Assembly: GCA_025774545.1 (NCBI GenBank)
Contig: JALGVU010000008.1
Location: 1-48,304 of the forward strand
Reading direction: 5' to 3'
Source of the DNA: a bacterium
GTDB taxonomy: Bacteria; Joyebacterota; Joyebacteria; Joyebacterales; Joyebacteraceae
Length of the DNA stretch: 48,304 nucleotides
A model generated the notes under the pieces. It saw only the letters and a program-made list of their open reading frames with translations, did not search any database and was not told the DNA's origin. A program made the position numbers and the translations under genes. Shown one piece after another: positions 17,665-25,642 of this stretch (its first letter is position 1; every line of letters begins with the position of its first letter).

Positions 17665-18213
17665 GTGGACGCGAAGAGTGTGCCCCTTCACTACGTGTGT
17701 ACGCGCGACGAAGCCCGCGAGTTGGTGCAGGGGATCGAGCGGCTCTGGGTGTCGAACTGCGGGTGCCGCGAGCGGCGCGCCGGATGCAAGCGATCGCGCG
17801 TCGACGTCTGTCTCATGTTCCAGCCTGAGTTCTCCTCGACCGACGCGGGCGTCAAGCCCGTTTCCGCGGACTTCGTCGACGAGCTCCTGCGCGAGGCAGA
17901 GACGAAGCACCTCGTGACGAGACCCTTCAGGGGTTTCGAGAACAGGAGCAGAACCGACGGCATCTGCTTCTGCTGCGACGACTGCTGCGGCTACTTCCTC
18001 GACGATGATGAGCCGTGCGACAAGGGCGCCTCGAAGGAGACGACCGATCTCGACCAGTGCACGCACTGCGGCCTCTGCGTCGACGTCTGCTACTTCCGCG
18101 CTCGGTCGATGAAGGACGGCGGGCTCGTCGTGCGTGAGGACGCCTGCTACGGGTGTGGGTTGTGTGTCGACGTGTGTCCGGAAAGCTGCGTGAGGATGGT
18201 GCCCCGGACGTAA
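17665..18213 (+). CDS. 4Fe-4S ferredoxin-type protein with extra cysteine-rich N-terminus
   Basis: From GTG 17665 (after GGGAGG) the 182-residue protein starts with a cysteine cluster, SNCGCRERRAGCKRS, then ICFCCDDCCGYFLD. It ends with two standard motifs, CTHCGLCVDVCYF and CYGCGLCVDVCPESC, each suited to a [4Fe-4S] cluster. The N-terminal CxC/CxxC region resembles ferredoxin-like proteins that carry an additional cluster or zinc site. Upstream in-frame residues come from the tandem repeat and were excluded. It may be the electron donor to the FTR encoded just upstream; that is inference from position. Confidence 0.83.
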   Translation: MDAKSVPLHYVCTRDEARELVQGIERLWVSNCGCRERRAGCKRSRVDVCLMFQPEFSSTDAGVKPVSADFVDELLREAETKHLVTRPFRGFENRSRTDGICFCCDDCCGYFLDDDEPCDKGASKETTDLDQCTHCGLCVDVCYFRARSMKDGGLVVREDACYGCGLCVDVCPESCVRMVPRT

Positions 18214-18253
18214 CGGCGCGCGATGCCTCAGGGGAACGAACCGATGGGACGAG

Positions 18254-18679
18254 ATGACGAGAGAGCAAGAGGCCCGTGGACCCGACACAGCCACGGCGAC
18301 GCTCGAGGACGAGCTGGAGCAGTTCCGCGCCGAGAAGGAGAAGATCCGGCGGCTGGTGGGACAGATCGGTGGCGTCGCGTCGAACCGTCGCGACCGCGTC
18401 ATCAACGTCGCGTTCATCTTCGCGCTCGCGCTTCTGCTCGTGATCGACATGCTGCGTCACATCCTCGGGCTCGCTGTTCCCTTCCCGCCGCTCTTCTCGA
18501 TCGAACTCGGTGTTCTTCTCGTCTCGATCAAGATCATCTGGATGATTCACAAGCAGACGAGGGTCGAGCACTTCCAGTTCTGGATTCTGAACTCGATCGA
18601 GTTCCGGCTGAACGAGGTCTCCAAGCAGATGCGACAGATCGAGAAGCGCTTCGAGGAGACGCCGGGGAGCGGGTCGTGA
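18254..18679 (+). CDS. Membrane protein with flanking coiled-coil regions
   Basis: The 141-residue protein has a charged N-terminal helix (LEDELEQFRAEKEKIRRLVG), two close hydrophobic segments at about 49-68 (VAFIFALALLLVIDML) and 80-98 (ELGVLLVSIKIIW), and an amphipathic C-terminal helix, FRLNEVSKQMRQIEKRFEE. No defined family was recognised. The ogt gene starts within its stop (GTGA), suggesting a common operon with ogt, yihY and the Ni-SOD gene. Confidence 0.7.
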   Translation: MTREQEARGPDTATATLEDELEQFRAEKEKIRRLVGQIGGVASNRRDRVINVAFIFALALLLVIDMLRHILGLAVPFPPLFSIELGVLLVSIKIIWMIHKQTRVEHFQFWILNSIEFRLNEVSKQMRQIEKRFEETPGSGS

Positions 18680-19266
18680 CCGGGCCTGGGGCGCGCGCGT
18701 CCGGCCGGAGCGGAGTGGTGTCGGGACGCGACGACTCGGCGATCGGCCGCCGCGTCATTGAGAGCCCGGTCGGTCCGTTGACGCTCGAGGCGTCCGACGA
18801 CGGGCTCGTTTCGCTGCTCTTCGGGAGGTTGACGGGATCCGGGCCCGGCGCGTCCGGGAGAGCCGGCGCTCGGGTGCTCGACCGGACCGAGCGCGAGCTG
18901 ACCGAGTACTTCGCCGGACGGCGGACGACCTTCGGTGTCCCGCTCGCGCTCCGCGGGACCGGTTTCCAGATGCGCGTCTGGAACGAGCTTCTCACGATCC
19001 CCTTCGGCGAGACGAGAAGCTACGGCGAGATCGCCAGGCGCCTCGGGGACGCCTCGAAGGCCCGCGCGGTCGGGGCGGCCAACGGCCGAAACCCGGTCGC
19101 GATCATCGTCCCGTGCCACCGCGTGATCGGCGCCGACGGGTCGCTCACGGGGTTCGGAGGCGGACTCGATGCGAAGAGGCTGCTTCTCGATCTCGAGACC
19201 GGGCGGCTCGGACTCGATTTCGATGTGGTGGAACTCGCCCCCGACGTCGGGATCCGGGCGCGATGA
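18676..19266 (+). CDS. ogt: Methylated-DNA--protein-cysteine methyltransferase
   Basis: The 196-residue protein repairs O6-alkylguanine by transferring the alkyl group to its own cysteine. The active site IIVPCHRVIGADG places the acceptor Cys147. The helix-turn-helix region FQMRVWNELLTIPFGETRSYG and the end GSLTGFGGGL complete the Ogt/MGMT signature. GTG 18676 overlaps the upstream stop. The N-terminus (about 25 residues) is low-complexity, so a later GTG could be the real start. The stop overlaps the YihY start (ATGA). Confidence 0.92.
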   Translation: MTGPGARASGRSGVVSGRDDSAIGRRVIESPVGPLTLEASDDGLVSLLFGRLTGSGPGASGRAGARVLDRTERELTEYFAGRRTTFGVPLALRGTGFQMRVWNELLTIPFGETRSYGEIARRLGDASKARAVGAANGRNPVAIIVPCHRVIGADGSLTGFGGGLDAKRLLLDLETGRLGLDFDVVELAPDVGIRAR

Positions 19267-20345
19267 CGCCCGCGTCCAGCGGGGCGCCGCACCTCCGGCT
19301 CCCGTCCGCGCTCGACGAGAGAGTACGCATGCCCCTCGCAACGAAGGAGCTCCCCCTCGTGGTCGTGCGCGTCGTTCGCGTCTCCCTCACGAGGTTCTTC
19401 CGGGAACGCGCGCCCGAGGCCGCGGCGAGCATCGGCTTCTACGCCGTCTTCGCGCTCTTTCCTGTGCTTCTTCTCCTCGTCGCGGGGAGCGGCTACCTTC
19501 TCGAGAGCGAGCAGGCTCAGGACGTCGTTCTGAGGGCGGTCGCGCGCCTCCTCCCGGCCGAGAGCGAGTTCGTGAATCAGAACATGCTCAGAATCCTCGA
19601 GGCGCGTGGCAGGGTCGGCGTCGTGGGGTTGATCGGTCTGCTCTGGGCGGCGACGGGCGTCTTCACGGTGCTCGTCCGCAATCTCAACAGGGCGTGGCCG
19701 CGCGCGAGGCTCAGGAACATCCTGAGAGCGCGACTCGTGGCTCTCGGCATCGTCGTGTCGCTCGTGGGGCTCGCGATCCTCTTCCTGCTCGCGAAGACCG
19801 TCGTCTGTGTGCCCGAGACGTGGCGGGTACCCCAGGCGCTCGCGGAGATCCTGACGAGGATCTGCCGGCTGCCGTCACGAGCGGTTCTGTCGATCTTCCT
19901 CTTCGGGACCCTCGCGATGCTCTATCGATTCGTTCCGAGCACGGCCGTCCGATGGCGCGAGGCGGCCGTCGGGGCGCTCTTCTCGCTCGGGGCGTTCCGC
20001 GCGGTGACGGCGGCGTTCACGGTATATCTCAACAGCAGCCTGGCGCGATACAACGTCGTGTATGGCTCGATCGGTGCGCTGCTCGCGCTCCTGTCGTGGA
20101 TCTACGTCCTGAGCCTGATCGTGCTCTACGGCTCGCATCTCGCGGCGGGCGTCGCGGGGGTCACTCGGGGGGGCGGCGCGCCGGCTCGGGGCTCGCCTGG
20201 AGGGGAGTCCGACTCGGACGACCTGGCGCGGTACGACGCCGACGAACGTGCGGGGGGCGAAGCGAACGGACTGACGAGGGGTGACGCCGAGGCGGAGGAA
20301 GAGCCCCGCCTCGGGGGAGCCGGACAACAGGGAGGGACGACATGA
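19263..20345 (+). CDS. YihY/BrkB-family inner membrane protein
   Basis: This 360-residue protein has about six transmembrane segments typical of the YihY/UPF0761 family: AAASIGFYAVFALFPVLLLL, VGVVGLIGLLWAATGVFTVL, LVALGIVVSLVGLAILFLLA, and later YGSIGALLALLSWIYVLSL. The ASIGFYAVFALFP and RYNVVYGSIGALLALL motifs are diagnostic. Function in the family is uncertain. The last about 70 residues are charged and disordered. Its ATG overlaps the ogt stop and its stop overlaps the Ni-SOD start, each by ATGA, so the three are likely made together. Confidence 0.9.
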   Translation: MTPASSGAPHLRLPSALDERVRMPLATKELPLVVVRVVRVSLTRFFRERAPEAAASIGFYAVFALFPVLLLLVAGSGYLLESEQAQDVVLRAVARLLPAESEFVNQNMLRILEARGRVGVVGLIGLLWAATGVFTVLVRNLNRAWPRARLRNILRARLVALGIVVSLVGLAILFLLAKTVVCVPETWRVPQALAEILTRICRLPSRAVLSIFLFGTLAMLYRFVPSTAVRWREAAVGALFSLGAFRAVTAAFTVYLNSSLARYNVVYGSIGALLALLSWIYVLSLIVLYGSHLAAGVAGVTRGGGAPARGSPGGESDSDDLARYDADERAGGEANGLTRGDAEAEEEPRLGGAGQQGGTT

Positions 20346-20824
20346 GGATTGCTTCTGTCGGCGTGGCGATCGGGCTTCTCTTGTGCTGCAGTGCCGGAGA
20401 CGCGCTCGCGCACTGTCAGGTGCCGTGCGGCATCTACGATGACGGGATGCGTCTGAGCACGATCGCGGAGCACATCACCACGATCGAGCGGTCGATCACA
20501 GCGATGACGGAGCTCGATGCGAGCGATCCCGAGAGCCGAAGCCAGCTCGTCCGCTGGGTGAGCAACAGGGACGAGCACGCCGAGGCGATTCAGCGGATCG
20601 TCGCGGACTACTTCCTGACGCAGCGCGTGACGCCCTTCGTGGGACGCGGATCGGAGCGGGACGCGTACGTCCTCAAGCTCACGCTCCTGCACGAGATGCT
20701 CGTCACCGCGATGAAGACCAAGCAGAGTCTCGATCTGTCGAACGTGGAGCGGCTGAGGGCCCTTCTGAAGGAGTTTCGGGCCGCGTACTACGGAGCGGGG
20801 ATGTCACCAGGGAAGCAGGGGTAG
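20342..20824 (+). CDS. sodN: Nickel superoxide dismutase with signal peptide
   Basis: The mature domain begins with the Ni-hook HCQVPCGIYDD: His24, Cys25, Cys29, Gly30 and Tyr32 match positions 1, 2, 6, 7 and 9 of Streptomyces Ni-SOD, and the helical remainder fits in length (137 residues after cleavage). Residues 1-23 form a classical signal peptide (hydrophobic core VGVAIGLLLCC) ending ALA, so signal peptidase would cut A-L-A|H-C and expose the His1 amine ligand directly. Typical Ni-SODs instead have a short propeptide removed by SodX; no sodX is nearby. The enzyme would act in the periplasm on superoxide. Confidence 0.93.
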   Translation: MRIASVGVAIGLLLCCSAGDALAHCQVPCGIYDDGMRLSTIAEHITTIERSITAMTELDASDPESRSQLVRWVSNRDEHAEAIQRIVADYFLTQRVTPFVGRGSERDAYVLKLTLLHEMLVTAMKTKQSLDLSNVERLRALLKEFRAAYYGAGMSPGKQG

Positions 20825-20828
20825 CGCG

Positions 20829-21602
20829 TTGCCCGACGAGCGAACTGCGCGAGCGGATGCCACGGATCTTCCGATGAAGCGGCGGGCCGCCGCCGAGGCC
20901 GCGGGTCTCGTTCAGAACGGTCAGAGGTTGGGCCTCGGTTCCGGCACGACCGCGGCGCTCTTCATCGAGGCGCTCGGGCGGAGGATCGAGAAGGGCGAGC
21001 TCAAGGACGTCGCCGGAGTCCCGACCTCCGGCGCGAGCGAGGAGGTGGCGAGTCGATGCGGCGTGCCGCTGACGACGCTCGACCGCGTGCCGAGGCTCGA
21101 TCTGGCGGTCGACGGGGCCGACCAGATCGATCCCGCCCTCAATCTGGTCAAGGGGATGGGCGGCGCTCTCCTCAGAGAGAAGATCGTGGCGTCGGCGAGT
21201 GAACGGCTCGTCGTGATCGCGGACGAGACGAAGATCGTCGAGCGCCTGGGCGACGGCGGTCCTGTCCCGATCGAGGTCCTGCCGTTCGGCTGGCGCCCGG
21301 TCGCGGGACGAGTCGTGGCGCTCGGCGGCGAGCCGATCCTCAGGCGTGAAAGAGAGGATCTGGCGGAGACCGATCAGGGAAACGTCATCCTCGATTGCGA
21401 CTTCGGCCTGATCGAGGATCCCTTCGCTCTCGCGTCGGCGCTCGACGCGATACCGGGCGTGCTCGGCCACGGCCTCTTCCTCGGTATGGCCGAACGCGCG
21501 ATCGTCGGCACGCCGAAGGGAATCGACGTCGTCTTCGCTCGGGTGCGGCGGGGCGAGACGGAGCAGACGACGGACGACGGGAACGACGACGGGCGCGGGT
21601 AG
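20829..21602 (+). CDS. rpiA: Ribose-5-phosphate isomerase A
   Basis: The 257-residue enzyme interconverts ribose 5-phosphate and ribulose 5-phosphate. Signatures are LGLGSGTTAALFIEAL, VPTSGASEEVA, LAVDGADQIDP (the catalytic aspartate region) and KGMGGALLREKIVA. TTG 20829 lies 4 bases after the Ni-SOD stop, with AGGGGTAG upstream; a start at ATG 20874 (MKRRAAAEAAG) would remove a non-conserved 15-residue lead and is a fair alternative. Tight spacing ties this pentose phosphate gene to the sodN operon. Confidence 0.94.
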   Translation: MPDERTARADATDLPMKRRAAAEAAGLVQNGQRLGLGSGTTAALFIEALGRRIEKGELKDVAGVPTSGASEEVASRCGVPLTTLDRVPRLDLAVDGADQIDPALNLVKGMGGALLREKIVASASERLVVIADETKIVERLGDGGPVPIEVLPFGWRPVAGRVVALGGEPILRREREDLAETDQGNVILDCDFGLIEDPFALASALDAIPGVLGHGLFLGMAERAIVGTPKGIDVVFARVRRGETEQTTDDGNDDGRG

Positions 21603-21680
21603 ACCGGCGTCGATCGTCTCTGGCTCTCGTGGGCCGCGCTTCGGTCCGACGCGCGTCTTCGACCCGAATGGAGGAGAACG

Positions 21681-22625
21681 ATGAAGCTCGGCATGGTCGG
21701 TCTCGGGAAGATGGGTGGGAACATGGCGCGCCGGCTCCTTCGCGACGGACACGAGGTCGTCGGCTACGCCCGGGGGGCCGACGCCGTCGATCAGCTCAGG
21801 CGCGATGGCGGCGAAGGTGCTTCCTCGCTCGCCGATCTCGTGGCCAGGCTCTCCGCGCCTCGGACGGTCTGGATCATGGTGCCCGCGGGGGACGTTACGG
21901 AGAAGGTCGTCTCGGACGTCGCCGCGCTTCTGGAGGACGGGGACACGATCGTCGACGGCGGCAACTCGAACTACGCCGACTCGAAGCGCCGGGCCGAGGA
22001 GCTGAGGGCCCTGGGGGTGGGGTTCGTCGACGCCGGCACGAGCGGCGGCGTGTGGGGGCTCGAGGAGGGGTACAGCCTCATGGTGGGAGGCGACCGCGCG
22101 GTCGTCCGCCGCCACCGTCCCATCTTCGAGACGCTCGCTCCCGCTGCGGACGCGGGCTGGGGCCACGTGGGTCCCGCGGGCGCAGGCCACTTCGTCAAGA
22201 TGGTCCACAACGGCATCGAGTACGGCCTCATGCAGGCGTACGCCGAGGGCTTCCAGATCATGCGTGCGAAGGAGGAGTTCGGAATCGATCTTCACCGAGT
22301 GGCCGAGATCTGGCGCTACGGGAGCGTCGTGCGCTCGTGGCTCCTCGACCTCACCGCCCGGGCCCTCGAGGAGGATCCGGATCTCGAGGCGATCGAGCCG
22401 TGGGTGGCGGACTCCGGCGAGGGACGGTGGACCGTCAAGGAGGCGATCGATCTGGACGTCGCCGCACCGGTCATCACCCTGTCGCTCCAGCGGAGACTGA
22501 AGTCGAGGGACCGGGAGGCGTACGCCGACCGTCTCCTCGCAGCGCTCAGAAACCAGTTCGGGGGACACGCCGTGAAACGGGCGCCGCGCGAAGGCGTTGG
22601 AGAGGAGAGCGGCGACGATGGATGA
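21681..22625 (+). CDS. gnd: 6-phosphogluconate dehydrogenase, decarboxylating (short form)
   Basis: The 314-residue protein oxidises and decarboxylates 6-phosphogluconate to ribulose 5-phosphate. It has the dinucleotide-binding start MVGLGKMGGNMARRL, the substrate loop IVDGGNSNYADS, the signature GTSGGVWGLEEGYSLMVGG and the catalytic lysine region GHFVKMVHNGIEYG. The length (about 300) marks the short GndA/YqeC type, often NAD-preferring. ATG 21681 follows TGGAGGAG. Its last 8 bases overlap the zwf start. Confidence 0.95.
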   Translation: MKLGMVGLGKMGGNMARRLLRDGHEVVGYARGADAVDQLRRDGGEGASSLADLVARLSAPRTVWIMVPAGDVTEKVVSDVAALLEDGDTIVDGGNSNYADSKRRAEELRALGVGFVDAGTSGGVWGLEEGYSLMVGGDRAVVRRHRPIFETLAPAADAGWGHVGPAGAGHFVKMVHNGIEYGLMQAYAEGFQIMRAKEEFGIDLHRVAEIWRYGSVVRSWLLDLTARALEEDPDLEAIEPWVADSGEGRWTVKEAIDLDVAAPVITLSLQRRLKSRDREAYADRLLAALRNQFGGHAVKRAPREGVGEESGDDG

Positions 22626-24120
22626 GAGGGAGACGAGCGGGTCGGTCGACGGGGGCCGCGCTACGACCATCGTCATCTTCGGCGCGACCGGAGACCTGAC
22701 GCGCCGGAAGCTCATCCCGGCGCTCTTCAACCTCTGCCGCAAGGGGAGGCTCTCGCCGGGGCTCCGGATCGTCGGCTTCGCTCGATCCGAGCTCACCGAC
22801 GGAGCCTTCGTCGCGCGCATGCGCGCGGGCGTCGACGAGCACGCGAGCTTCGGCTTTGACGAGGAGGAGTGGCGCAGGTTCGCCGGCCGGCTCTCGTACC
22901 TGGCCGGAGATTTCGGGAAGCTCGAGGATTGCGAATGCCTGAGCAAGGACCTCGCCGAGATGGAGGAGGTTCCTTCGAACCGGATCTACTACCTCGCGAC
23001 GGCTCCGCGGTTCTACGTGGAGATCGTCGATCACCTCGCGTCGCGCGGAATGACGGGTGAGGAGGAAGGCTGGCGGCGCGTGGTCGTCGAGAAGCCGTTC
23101 GGGCGGGATCTCCGGTCCGCGCGGGATCTCAACGAAGCGCTTCACGCGCGGCTCCACGAGAGACAGATCTACCGGATGGACCATTACCTCGGGAAGGAGA
23201 CGGTTCAGAACATCCTCGTCTTCCGCTTCGCGAACGCGATCTTCGAACCGATCTGGAACCGGAACTACATCGACCACGTGCAGATCACGGTGTCGGAGAC
23301 GGTCGGGGTCGGTCACCGCGCCGACTACTACGAGCGGAGCGGCGTGCTGCGGGACATGTTCCAGAACCACATCCTGCAGCTCGTCGCCCTGACGGCGATG
23401 GAGTACCCGGCCGCGTTCGAGGCCGACGCAATCCGAAACGAGAAGGTCAAGGTGATGGCGGCCATCCGTCCCTTCGTGCCGGACGAGGTGACCGAGCACA
23501 CCGTCTGCGGGCGATACCGCGGCTATCTCGAGGAGGACGGCGTCGCGGCCGACTCGCGTGTTCCGACCTTCGCGGCCGCGCGCATCTTCATCGACAACTG
23601 GCGCTGGCAGGGCGTGCCGTTCTATCTGAGATCGGGGAAGCGTCTGGCGCGGAAGACGAGCGAGATCCTCATCCAGTTCAAGTCTCCGCCGCACATGATG
23701 TTCCCGCTCCCGCCCGACTACCGGTTCACGAACAACGTCCTCGCGATATGCATCCAGCCCGACGAGGGCATCCATCTCAGGTTTGAGGCGAAGGTCCCGG
23801 ACACGGCGGCCGAGATGCGGTCGGTCGACATGGAGTTCCACTACGCGGAGGCCTTCGGGCCGGCCGGCATACCGGAGGCGTACGAACGGCTGCTGCTCGA
23901 CGCGCTCGCGGGCGACGCCTCGCTCTTCGCGAGGAGCGACGGCGTGGAGCTGGGCTGGCGGTTCGTCGACCCGATCGTTCGTGCTTGGGAATCACCAGGC
24001 GCGCCTCCGCTCGCCGGGTACGAGCGGGGAAGCTGGGGACCGGAGCAAGCCGACGCGTTCGTGGAAGGGGACGGGCGAGCCTGGCTCCTGGGCTGCGGCG
24101 CCGACGAGGACGCGGGATGA
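22618..24120 (+). CDS. zwf: Glucose-6-phosphate 1-dehydrogenase
   Basis: This 500-residue enzyme catalyses the first oxidative step of the pentose phosphate pathway and makes NADPH (or NADH). It shows the coenzyme motif IFGATGDLTRRKLIPALF, the EKPFGRDLRSA substrate motif and the active site RMDHYLGKETVQNI. ATG 22618 follows GGAGAGGAGAG and lies inside the end of gnd; an upstream TTG at 22597 is less likely. It precedes pgl with an ATGA overlap, completing gnd-zwf-pgl as one unit. Confidence 0.96.
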   Translation: MDERETSGSVDGGRATTIVIFGATGDLTRRKLIPALFNLCRKGRLSPGLRIVGFARSELTDGAFVARMRAGVDEHASFGFDEEEWRRFAGRLSYLAGDFGKLEDCECLSKDLAEMEEVPSNRIYYLATAPRFYVEIVDHLASRGMTGEEEGWRRVVVEKPFGRDLRSARDLNEALHARLHERQIYRMDHYLGKETVQNILVFRFANAIFEPIWNRNYIDHVQITVSETVGVGHRADYYERSGVLRDMFQNHILQLVALTAMEYPAAFEADAIRNEKVKVMAAIRPFVPDEVTEHTVCGRYRGYLEEDGVAADSRVPTFAAARIFIDNWRWQGVPFYLRSGKRLARKTSEILIQFKSPPHMMFPLPPDYRFTNNVLAICIQPDEGIHLRFEAKVPDTAAEMRSVDMEFHYAEAFGPAGIPEAYERLLLDALAGDASLFARSDGVELGWRFVDPIVRAWESPGAPPLAGYERGSWGPEQADAFVEGDGRAWLLGCGADEDAG

Positions 24121-24935
24121 CCGAGACGCGGATACTACAGGATCGCGGCGCCGTGGCAACGGAGGCGGCGCGGGAGTTCGTGGCGGCGGCGACGGCGGCG
24201 GCGCTTCGGGACGGGTGGTTCGCTGTCGCGCTCTCGGGAGGATCGACGCCGCGGGATCTCTACGGTACGCTGGCGAGCGAGGCCTGCGCGGGCCGCGTCG
24301 ACTGGCGAAGCGCGCACGTTTTCTGGGGAGACGAGCGCTGCGTTCCTCCGGACGACCCGGCGAGCAACTTCGGCATGGCGCGGTCGACGCTCCTTCGCGC
24401 CGTGCCGATCCCCGAAAGGAACGTGCACCGGATCGAGGGCGAGCGCCGGCCTGCGGGGGCGGCGTCCGACTACGAGCGCCTGCTGCGGAGCTTCTTCCGC
24501 GGCGAGGACGGGGGAGCCCCGAACGGCCTCGCGTCGAAGACACGTTTCGACCTCGTGCTCCTGGGAATGGGAGCGGACGGGCATACGGCGTCCCTCTTCC
24601 CGGGGACGACCGCGCTCCGGGAGCGCGAGCGCTGGGTTGTGGCGCACGAGGTCGCCGCCGATCCGGCCTGGCGGGTCACGCTCACGCCGGTCGTGCTGAA
24701 CGCGGCGGCGCGCCTGCTCTTCCTCGTTTCGGGCCGAGACAAGGCGGGACTTCTCAGGGAGGTCCTCGAGGGTCCGCGGTGCCCGGAGCGCCTTCCGGCG
24801 CAGGCGATCGTACCGACCGAGGGCGACGCCGTGTGGCTGGTGGACGGCGAGGCCGGAGCGGAGCTTTCGGGCGGCCGGGCGGCCGGCGATCGTGCGGGCC
24901 GCGTTGACGATCGCGCGAGATCTCGACGTCGTTGA
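24117..24935 (+). CDS. pgl: 6-phosphogluconolactonase
   Basis: The 272-residue protein hydrolyses 6-phosphogluconolactone, linking Zwf to Gnd. Typical elements are FAVALSGGSTPRDLYG, VFWGDERCVPPDDPASN, LLGMGADGHTASLFPG and VVLNAAARLLFLVSG. ATG 24117 overlaps the zwf stop. The C-terminal 30 or so residues are arginine-rich and poorly conserved. The gene closes the run rpiA-gnd-zwf-pgl. Confidence 0.94.
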   Translation: MTETRILQDRGAVATEAAREFVAAATAAALRDGWFAVALSGGSTPRDLYGTLASEACAGRVDWRSAHVFWGDERCVPPDDPASNFGMARSTLLRAVPIPERNVHRIEGERRPAGAASDYERLLRSFFRGEDGGAPNGLASKTRFDLVLLGMGADGHTASLFPGTTALRERERWVVAHEVAADPAWRVTLTPVVLNAAARLLFLVSGRDKAGLLREVLEGPRCPERLPAQAIVPTEGDAVWLVDGEAGAELSGGRAAGDRAGRVDDRARSRRR

Positions 24936-24961
24936 CACACGGCGCGGGGGTCTGGTACCGT
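24932..24961 (+). promoter_or_regulatory. Candidate sigma-70 promoter before the DUF4332 gene
   Basis: A perfect TTGACA at 24932-24937 is followed after 18 bp by TACCGT at 24956-24961, which keeps the key T-A---T bases. The -35 overlaps the end of pgl. It probably starts a separate transcript for the helix-hairpin-helix gene 165 bases downstream. Confidence 0.45.
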
Positions 24962-25127
24962 GTCGGGGCCTGCGGACCTCTGGGGACCGATCGTTGGCTG
25001 CTGCGGGTCTCGGGGACCGGCCCGGGTGTACGAACCGAACGTGTCGGTACCGTGGAGAGGGCGCGGCGAAGCGGCCGCGGACCTCGACGCAAGACGGAGC
25101 GCCGCGAGGCGCAGACTGGGGGACGCC

Positions 25128-25532
25128 GTGGGGAAGTTGACCGACATCGAGGGTGTGGGCGAGACCTACGCGGAGAAGCTCAAGGGCGCCGGCATCACGA
25201 CCACCGAGTCGCTGCTGGAGCAGGGCGCCACGCCAAAGGGCCGCAAGGAGATCGCCGAGAAGAGCGGACTGAGCGAGAAGGGCGTCCTGGGGTGGGTCAA
25301 CCGCGTCGACCTGTTCAGGATCAAGGGCGTCGGTGAGGAGTACGCCGATCTCCTGGAGGCTGCGGGCGTCGACACGGTGCCCGAGCTGGCGCAGCGGAAC
25401 GCGGAGAACCTCCTGCAGAAGCTCACGGAGGTGAACCAGGAGAAGAAACTCGTCCGGGCTCTGCCGACCGAGAAGAACCTCACCGACTGGGTGGCCCAGG
25501 CGAAGACGCTCGGAAGGGTCATCGAGTACTAG
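25128..25532 (+). CDS. DUF4332 helix-hairpin-helix protein
   Basis: From GTG 25128 (after GGGGGA) the 134-residue product has two helix-hairpin-helix units: LTDIEGVGETYAEKLKGAGI and LFRIKGVGEEYADLLEAAGV. Each contains the GVG hairpin typical of nonspecific DNA-binding HhH motifs. Regions after each hairpin (TTTESLLEQGATPKGRKEIA, TVPELAQRNAENLLQKL) match the DUF4332 family. It likely binds DNA or stabilises nucleic acid complexes; no specific role is known. Upstream in-frame residues lack family similarity. Confidence 0.85.
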   Translation: MGKLTDIEGVGETYAEKLKGAGITTTESLLEQGATPKGRKEIAEKSGLSEKGVLGWVNRVDLFRIKGVGEEYADLLEAAGVDTVPELAQRNAENLLQKLTEVNQEKKLVRALPTEKNLTDWVAQAKTLGRVIEY

Positions 25533-25580
25533 ACGACGAGCGCTCGATCGAGCAGAGCCGATCGGACGATCGACAGGATC

Positions 25581-25612
25581 CGCCGGACGCCGTCGACGCA
25601 CGGCGTCCGGCG
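25581..25612 (+). terminator. Strong hairpin downstream of the DUF4332 gene
   Basis: CGCCGGACGCCG at 25581-25592 pairs perfectly with CGGCGTCCGGCG at 25601-25612 around an 8-base loop. TTTCACAC follows. The 12-bp G+C stem should end or protect the upstream transcript, although the U-run is short. Confidence 0.6.
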
Positions 25613-25642
25613 TTTCACACTCCTGGGGAGGGAAGGGATCCC

